DNA of 35,593 bases from Robiginitomaculum sp. Its GTDB lineage: Bacteria > Pseudomonadota > Alphaproteobacteria > Caulobacterales > Maricaulaceae. The notes beneath the pieces are model-generated. The model worked only from the letters and a program-made list of their open reading frames with translations, did no database searches and had not been told where the DNA came from. The stretch lies in contig JALZUP010000256.1 in the NCBI GenBank assembly GCA_023301505.1, forward strand, positions 1-35,593, given 5' to 3'. This document shows, in pieces, positions 6,503-14,600 of this stretch. The position numbers and the translations under genes are program-made. Numbering within the stretch: position 1 is the first letter of the stretch; each line of letters begins with the position of its first letter.

Positions 6503-8479
6503 ATGGCTGATAAGACTTGTAATTTTGACTTTGAGGAAAATGCGGACAAAAGAAAAGGCTTTCCTTATGTAGCTTTGATGGTTCTAGAAGACGGCAAATT
6601 AGGGCGTTCTTTCTTTGATTTAGATCGAATTTATGGCGGCAAAAATGACGTAACCGTAGAAGGAGAATATAAGGCCAGCCAAGGAGATATTATAGAAATA
6701 CAATCAGGAGGAAGTTGGAAGAATAAATATCGCCGATTTTACGCAGTAGTGGATTGTGAATTAATTGACATAGGAGATGCTACTGGCAGTAGTAAAAAGA
6801 CGGATGTAAAAAAATACCTCAAAGGAAAATTAGAATTAGCTGATCTTTCTAATGAGGTAGCTAAAGCATTAGAAACCGCTAAAGAGAAAATAATTACGAC
6901 CTCTCCTGTAGACCTACAAAACTCCATAGTAGCCAAGATGGAAACCGCAACAGGTAACGACCCGCTCCTAGGCAAACAAATAAACCTACGCCTACCCAAT
7001 GGCGAAAAGCGAAGCGCCCAATTTGCGATCATAGAGCTATCGGCACTAATCCCAAGTCACAACCCTTTTACCTTCGCCGACCATCCCGACTTCCCACTAA
7101 ACGATAAAGGGTACAACATCAATGATCGGAACTATGGAGGCGATACACAAGCTCAGGCACTCGTCCAACAATACGCACAAGAGCTACGCCCCGAACTACT
7201 AATCACGACCTCCAAAACGCCACAAGGTAGTCCTATCGTAGATAATAGCAATATTGTCGTATCTGGTAACAATCGAACGATGTCCCTGCAACTAGCAGCA
7301 TCCAAATATCCTGAACGATATAGCGACTATGTAACAGAGCTGCGAGAAGAATACGATAGTTTTGGTTTCGAAGAACCTTTGCAATCCTTAGACAATTTTG
7401 AACATCCTGTATTAGTTCGGATTGATTACGATTTCCCTGAGTACACCACACAAGAATTAGCCAAATACAATCAGTCAGAAATAAAGGGCAAACGGCCTGT
7501 AGACAAAGCCATTGAGCTATCCAATATACTGAGCGAGAATAGCGCCTGTAGCACCTCCATTCCTAGCGTATTAGAAAAATACGAGCGCCTATCTGACTTT
7601 TACAGCAATGGCAGCGACCAAAAACGAATGATGGACCTATTGCTAGGTTGTAATTTACTGACGCCCCAAGAAACCTCCAGCTACTACGATAAACAAAGTG
7701 GCTTTACCTCTGGTGGAAAAGATTTTTTAGAGGCTACGCTATCCGCTTCGATCTTGGATCGCACGGCCATCTTAGCATCTGACAAAGCAGGCGTAAAAGC
7801 TTTACGAAAAATAGTAGTCACTACCTTGCCTACGCTGATGCTAAACAAGAGCCTTAGCGAGGATCGACTGACAGATTGCATCAATGATGCGATCATCTAT
7901 CAAATGGAAATGGTGGCGAGTGGTTTGAAGTTTGGTGACTATGTGAATCAAAAAAGTTTATTTGGAAATAAAGTATGGAACCCGAAAAGTGTGGTCCTGA
8001 ATCGCTTAATGAACCTTGGCAGGAATAAATTCAAGAAGGCTATAGAAGGATACAATAGATCGGTGGCTGGCAATCAACAAGGTGCTTCGCTTTTTGGCGA
8101 TAAGCCTGATAGTAAAGAGGCTTTTGAATTTTATGTGTTATCTGCGATTCCTGAAAAGGAAAGAGAATTGATTGAGCGGTTTGTTGGGAAAGTGAGTGCT
8201 ATTGGATGCACAGATGTTTCCTCTTCCGTAGACGTTTCATCGGACGGCTCCAAGCCATCCGATGAATCTGTTATCGAAAACACTATTATTCCTGTAGAGT
8301 CAACGGATGACTTGCAGTCGTCCGATGACAAAGCACTTAAGAAGAAACTCACAAATGCTTCTAAGCTTATCGAAATATTGGCTAAGAAGGCGGAGCGAGA
8401 GAAAGACGAGAAACTTGCTAAGAAGTTGGTGTTGGCTAGGAAGATGATTGTAGTACTAGGTAGAGGATTGAAGGCGTAG
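6503..8479 (+). CDS. Polyvalent protein with DdrB/ParB-like domain, 658 aa
   Basis: The DdrB-like ParB-superfamily domain of phage and plasmid polyvalent proteins covers about residues 165-560. Signs are the opening VAKMETATGNDPLLGKQINL, the segment LNDKGYNINDRNYGGD, PELLITTSKTPQGSPIVDNS and the ParB-like core VVSGNNRTMSLQLA (SGNNRT at 254-259). The first 160 residues look like a separate beta-rich domain. Near the end, SSDGSKPSDE (579-588) and STDDLQSSDD (600-609) are encoded by palindromic DNA repeats. They precede a Lys/Ala-rich helical tail nearly identical to that of the giant protein next door. Polyvalent proteins are typically delivered with DNA into a new host; DNA protection or replication support is inferred. 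A B repeat follows the stop. Confidence 0.85.
   Translation: MADKTCNFDFEENADKRKGFPYVALMVLEDGKLGRSFFDLDRIYGGKNDVTVEGEYKASQGDIIEIQSGGSWKNKYRRFYAVVDCELIDIGDATGSSKKTDVKKYLKGKLELADLSNEVAKALETAKEKIITTSPVDLQNSIVAKMETATGNDPLLGKQINLRLPNGEKRSAQFAIIELSALIPSHNPFTFADHPDFPLNDKGYNINDRNYGGDTQAQALVQQYAQELRPELLITTSKTPQGSPIVDNSNIVVSGNNRTMSLQLAASKYPERYSDYVTELREEYDSFGFEEPLQSLDNFEHPVLVRIDYDFPEYTTQELAKYNQSEIKGKRPVDKAIELSNILSENSACSTSIPSVLEKYERLSDFYSNGSDQKRMMDLLLGCNLLTPQETSSYYDKQSGFTSGGKDFLEATLSASILDRTAILASDKAGVKALRKIVVTTLPTLMLNKSLSEDRLTDCINDAIIYQMEMVASGLKFGDYVNQKSLFGNKVWNPKSVVLNRLMNLGRNKFKKAIEGYNRSVAGNQQGASLFGDKPDSKEAFEFYVLSAIPEKERELIERFVGKVSAIGCTDVSSSVDVSSDGSKPSDESVIENTIIPVESTDDLQSSDDKALKKKLTNASKLIEILAKKAEREKDEKLAKKLVLARKMIVVLGRGLKA
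8237..8329 (+). repeat. Two in-frame palindromic elements in the DdrB-like gene
   Basis: Copy 1 (8237-8266) encodes SSDGSKPSDE from TCATCGGACGGC-5 nt-GCCATCCGATGA. Copy 2 (8300-8329) encodes STDDLQSSDD from TCAACGGATGAC-5 nt-GTCGTCCGATGA. Both keep the reading frame and lie in a Ser/Asp-rich linker before the C-terminal tail. Confidence 0.9.
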
Positions 8480-8487
8480 CGTAGGCG

Positions 8488-8570
8488 AAATCATACATTA
8501 TATATACATCTAAGATGCAAGCTAAATGGATATATGAGGTATGATGTATGATTTATAATGTATGATTTAC
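8488..8570. repeat. B repeat after the DdrB-like gene
   Basis: An AT-rich imperfect inverted repeat: AAATCATACATTATATATACATC on the left and GGATATATGAGGTATGATGTATGATT on the right, around a loop with AAGCTAAATGG. It lies 8 bases after the stop and runs into the A repeat. Confidence 0.7.
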
Positions 8571-8628
8571 GACCAACACGAACAGGGGCAACGCCCCGAC
8601 ACCTTGTAACCCATGACGCAGTCGTGGA
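8571..8628 (+). repeat. A repeat in the leader of the giant gene
   Basis: Two stem-loops in a row: GGGGC-AAC-GCCCC, and CCCATGAC-GCA-GTCGTGG, separated by GACACCTTGTAA. The element ends 15 bases before the ATG at 8644, as other copies do before their genes. Leader-RNA regulation is possible. Confidence 0.75.
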
Positions 8629-8643
8629 TAAATAAAAAAATAA

Positions 8644-11600
8644 ATGAGAAATCTAGAATCACTTATAACTATACACAATCAGATAATAAGAGCGGAAGTA
8701 TCCGACCTAGCAACCATACAATCAGAATTCGAAGCCTACGCCCTACTAGAGCAAGAAATCAAAGAAGAGATGAGCGACACGATGACGCTTCCTGAATTGC
8801 GTCTAGCTTCTAGATCTAACTATAGGAATGAAAATAAGGAATATTATGTAGACGCTTACTTTGATAAGCTATTAAATGTATTTACGATTGGGACTAGTAA
8901 GATTTTTGAAGTTACTAACATGTCAAGCTCTAATGTGGAAATTATTAGAGAAAAATTATTAAAGCAAACGCAAGAGAGCATAGACAGAGCGAATGAAACA
9001 CGCAAACAACTACAAAGGGAACGAGAAGCAGCAGACATCAAAAGAGGCGCAACGATGAAGAAATCCCTATCGAATCCAGAAACAATAGCGGAATACGAGT
9101 TCTTTCTACGCATCAAATCTAGATCAGACTTAAGCACCGAACAAAGGGAACAATACGATGCCCTAGTTGCCGAAAAGACAATCACTCAAGAGAGGGCCGA
9201 CAAAAAAAAAGCGTCTGTATTGGCTCAGGTCCAATTGGATGGCACAGATATGACGATCATCAAAGGGTATCATTCTAAAAAGAATTTTGACCTATGGATC
9301 GTAAAGCTTTCAGATAGGGTGGATGGCCCCGTCTTCAACGATTTGAGAGCGAAGGCCAAAAGGCTGGGTGGCTGGTATAGCCGATATAGTAGAGATGGAG
9401 CGATACCTGGTTTCCAATTCAAAACCGAAGAGAGTGCAAATACCTTTGCAGGATTGAAAAATGGAGATGTAGATAACAGCAAATCTATAGACGACCAATA
9501 TGACGACAAATTACAACGAAACGCCGCCAAACTAATTGCAATGGCGGACCGATGGGAAGAAAAGGGGCAGGAGGTATTGACACGCGACAGACTAACAAAT
9601 ACTTCCCGTAGGGCGAGAATGGCTGCGAATACGGAGGCAGACGCAGAACATAAGATCTACTTCGCCAAGGTACTTCGAAAAATAGCGGAGGCCATCGAAA
9701 ATGGAGAATCAACTACACTGGAAAACATTAGTTCCGCTATACAGTTGAGCAATCTATTAAGCATTTGGAATACAGCCTATTCTGATAGAATGAGAAAAGA
9801 AAACCATCCATACGGCCAAAAACCACCAAAGGATATAACCAAGGATGCCGAGTTTATAAAGATGCCCTACCCTTCTTTCCATAAAGACAATATGCAAAGC
9901 TGGGTCAATGAATTAGAAAACAAGAAAGGGGCTATGCTAATAGCCAAACGAATAGAAAAGCAACTACGAAGGATTCCGCAAAGCGAACACCTATTCGATG
10001 CGAGAAAAGTGCCAATAACTGATTTGGAAAAAATGGCTTATAAGCTATCTAGAAGTTGGGACAAGGATAAGATATTGGATCAAACATTAAGATTCAAGCG
10101 ATTGCAGAAAATGGGCCTCAAAAACTTACCCACCCTACGATCAGCCGTCAGAGAATTAGCAAAATTTTCCGAACGGACAAGCGCGCTTACACCCGAACAG
10201 GAACAGGCGAAGAAAATAAAAGCATTAGAACGTAAATTCGTTGGCAGAAAGATACCGGGCTTTTTTCCTACACCTACCGACCTCATTAAGCAGATGCTAG
10301 AGATGGTAAACATCGAGGAGGGAGATACAATCTTCGAACCTTCCGCTGGTTTGGGCCATATAGCCGATGAAATCAAAGAACAATATCCTGATAATGAATT
10401 GGAGGTAGGCGAATATAATTCTTCTTTATCTGAGGCATTGACCGAAAAAGGGCACAAGGTGGTTTGTGATGACTTTTTAGCATGTGATAGCACTAAGTAC
10501 GATGTAATCATTATGAATCCTCCTTTCGAAAAAGATCAAGATATCGAGCACGTCCTACATGCTTATGAAATTTTAAACCCTGGTGGCAGGATAGTGGCTA
10601 TTATGGCAAATAATAAAAACAGTACCCGTGGAGAGCTTAAGCAAAAGTTTCAGGATTTCCTCACAGAAACAAATGCCTATGTAGTGGATAATCCCAGCAA
10701 CTCTTTTCGCTCTGCCTTCCGACCTACTGGTGTTAATACGATTACGGTCTCTATCGAAAAAGAAGCGGATGCAGCGGAGGTGGATGCGGTGGAAGCTTTG
10801 CAAGAAGAATTAGATGTGTTGTCGGTCACGGAGATGCCATCGAACGAAGACGGAGCTTCATCGGACGGCGCTCAGCCATCCGATGAATTTGATCAGGTGG
10901 AAGAGAATATCGAAGAAAAGTCGTCGGATGGCTTGCAGCCGTCCGATGACACGGTGGCGGAGGACAGCCGTACCGAATTCACGAAGGAGGAGCAGGAGGA
11001 CTATGAGCGTTTCCTAATCGACAAGGAGATATACGAAAAATTACTACCTACTTTGGTGGATCGGTTTGTTAGATTGGGCTGGCAAAAGACGAAAGGTAAT
11101 GTAACTAGAGCGATTAGAGAAAGCCCTATTAAAAGAAACCATATACTTAAAGGAGATAATTATTTTTGGTTTCGGGATGGAGAAAAAGAAAATGGATATG
11201 CTGTGACTATGGAAGGGAATGCTTGGGATGGATCTGATTTATTAGATGCTTTGGCATCTAGACACCACAAGCTCCAGCAAACAAATAAAGCATCTCTACT
11301 AAAAGACTATGCAAAACAAGACTTAAAGAGATGGTATTTCACATATACCTTTGCATATAATTTAAGACCAACTATCGAAGATTTAGCCAACATACATTTC
11401 CAAGATGTACTCGATAAAGAATCTATCAAGAGCTTACCAATCAAAAACTATAAGACGGGCGCTATGAAGCCAACGCTATCGGTGAAGGCAGAAAAGAATG
11501 GTCTTTGGTTTTCTCAAACACAAGCTTTTAATATTCAAGCGGCTGTAAAAATGCAGTTTGCAGATACTAAGCCTAGTAAATTTGAGACAGACAGATACAA

Positions 11601-14600
11601 TGAGTTCATGGCCGCTAGGGCAGATCGCTGGAAATATACCAATTACAAAATGGGGTCTTGGGGTGGCGTTTGGGTATTTGAAAAAGATGGCCGATTGTTG
11701 ACTAAGGAAGGGGCTAAAACTTTGTCTGATATGGCGATGGTGCCTACTTTTCTTGAAAAGGATAAAGCTTCATCGGACGGCGATCAGCCATCCGATGAAT
11801 TTGATATTGATGCTATTGCTACAGAAGAGTCAACGGAGCCTATGGAGTCTGTTATTCAAGATTTCCCGCCATTGCACGAGATAACGGAGGATATTTTCAT
11901 GAAGCAGGTGTATGACGAAGGTAGAGACGCGCCTGTAATGTTTCTGAATAAACCATATTCTGTGCAAAAGAGGTTTGCAGCAAATGATAACTGGCGGAGA
12001 AATGCGGGTGTAATAGAGGATCTTAAAAACCATTATAGATCCGTAGTGGCGGGTAAAATATTGGATGGCGTCGAGGTATCAAAAGAGGTTCTAGACCAAT
12101 ATGATTTTAAGTACCTGCTACAAGAAAGAGAAACCGAGATAGAAGTACTGAAAATCGAAACTGATTTGTTTCCTGCTCCTAAGCGAGGCGGCAAGTACAA
12201 CAAGGCAGAATGGAGTAATATTATTCAAATACTAGCTAGTACGGCTAAATATTATGAAAATCCCTCTAAAGTGATGCAAGGAATAGCGGACACGCTAAAG
12301 CCTTATGATGCGTACTGGAGGAATGTAGTATCCAAGGGCAGTAGAGACGATTACTTTACACGTAAAATGTTTGGAGTACCCAATTCTGTTGCCTTAAATT
12401 TTTTAGTACCTAGAAGCGGCCCATTAGATATTGTTAAAAAGTTTGAAGATAAAAATAATCGGACCTTAGATAAAGTCAATGAGCACTTCCAACAAGCGGT
12501 CAAGGTTATTATCAAAAGAATGAATGATTTGTTATCGGTTTTAAATGATCGAGAAATTTGGGAAACGAATGATTTTGAAACCTTTGTCAAAAAAGCGCAG
12601 CTATACTATAGGAAATCGGATGTTACTAGCGAAAATTTTCGATTTTTAATGGAAAAGAAATTTTTGCGACCAATGAACCTGCCTCGTTCTTTCTTGAAAG
12701 AGGATATGAGAAAGGAATTATACGACAAGACCGCTTATTGGGGGAACGCCCTTAAATCTAGTGAATTAGCAGATTACTTATTAATAGGAAAAATAACGAT
12801 TGATGAGTTTTTTGAAATAGTAGGCGAGGACAAACGAAACGCACGGGAGCCTGTAGAATTATCCAACGATAACCGCCCTATTACTCCAGAAGAGCCAACG
12901 GATGACTTTCGGCCGTCCAATGAGATCACAACCAACACCCCACTTTGGCAACTAACAGAAGCAGAAGCATTTAAGGCCATATTAAATGGCTACGACATGG
13001 ACTGGATGAATCGTCGAGGGGAACGAGTCTCTATTCAAGAGACTATTTCGGAAGATGCGAAACATAATGAAAAAATTGATTTAGACAATAAAAACGCTTA
13101 TACGCTTGGTCTAAAAAATGTATACGAACAGGACGTATCCGCTGCTATTTTAGCTGGAGAAGAAGTGCCCGACAAGGTCTTAAATCAATACAGGTTTAGG
13201 GACTTAGAATATTTCAGAGATGACAGGGTGAAGGAAATCGAATATACTAAAATAGATGTAGACCTCTTCCCCGCACCTAAAAGAGGAGGAGTATATAATA
13301 TTAGTGAATGGGCAGAAATAAGAAACATCATCGACAGAGTATCTAACGGAAGAAGCAATAACTCTGAATTCCCTAACAAGTCTAAAATCATGTTATTGGC
13401 TTACGAAGCATTACGGCCTTACAATGCTTATATGAGTCATGTTTTTTATTACTACCTATACAATTACTCTAAACCGAAACAATGGGAAGTGTCCAGTTCT
13501 GTGTTTGGATATCAATCCTTTAATGACGATGCTTTTTTTGGCTACCAAGATAATGTGAAGTTTGAAATGCACTTTGCCGACCGAAGCAGTAGAACACTAG
13601 ACAATGTAAAAGCCTATTATGTAGAGCGTTTTCAAATTGCTACCAAAAAAATAAATCAATTCTTAGCCTTTATGAATGATGATGCACTTTGGAAGTCCAA
13701 AGATGCACAAGAATTTGTTGATAGATGGAGACCCTATAAAAAACAATATCTAATAGAGTCTAACTTAATTAGAAATTTCATTAGAAATAAATATTTACGT
13801 CCTTCGCTAGACCTACCCAATTGGATGAACAGAGATCGAGGCGATGAAAAAATATTAAAAGAATTAAATTTCGGAAAGGGGGCTAATCCTCATTTTGATA
13901 ATGTCATTGATGGCTTAATGGATGGGACAATCAATCTATCTGAATTAAAAGAGATTGTTGATATGGAAAATGGCGTATTAGATAAGTCGGAATTTAGCCG
14001 AAATAAAATCCGCAATACTATCTCAACCGACCCCGTTATAGATGCTGTCATTTCAGAAGAGTCAACGGATGACTTTGAGTCGTCCGATGACAATCCAGAC
14101 CCAACATTCGTACCACGACCAGAAGGTGCTACTAAAAAAGTACCAGCAGATGATCCTGTTATTTCAGAAGAATCAACGGATGACTTCGAGTCGTCCGATG
14201 ATAGCGTAAAAGAGAAAGCCAGCGTCTCCGATATTATAGCCAAAGACGATGCAACGATTACTGACTTCACAGAAAAGATAGAAAAACGGCTAAGAGATGC
14301 CGAAAAGAATAAGGAATTTAAAGATTCCGAATTTCGAAAGCCTGGTGCAAGGAAAGAGCAACGAGCTTATGAACTGATCGTCTATCAAAATTTATCGGAC
14401 CTAGAGGACGACCCTGTTTTTGCATATAAGACAGTGAACAAGGATAAGGTATGGCCGAAGCTGGACATAGATCAGGAGCGAGTGAACGGCGTCAGTGCAG
14501 GTGCAGCGTATTGGAAACAGCAATTGCGAAAAGCAATGAGTAAGCGGCCTTTCAATAGTGCCGATGCACGTAAAGTGTATGTAAAAGGGATCAGCTTATT

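Noticed and set aside
8613-8795. 60-aa frame on + strand
   Set aside because: It overlaps the A repeat and the start of the giant gene in another frame; a shadow.
10080-10511. 143-aa frame on - strand
   Set aside because: It lies opposite the methylase domain of the giant gene, whose motifs are clear on the + strand.
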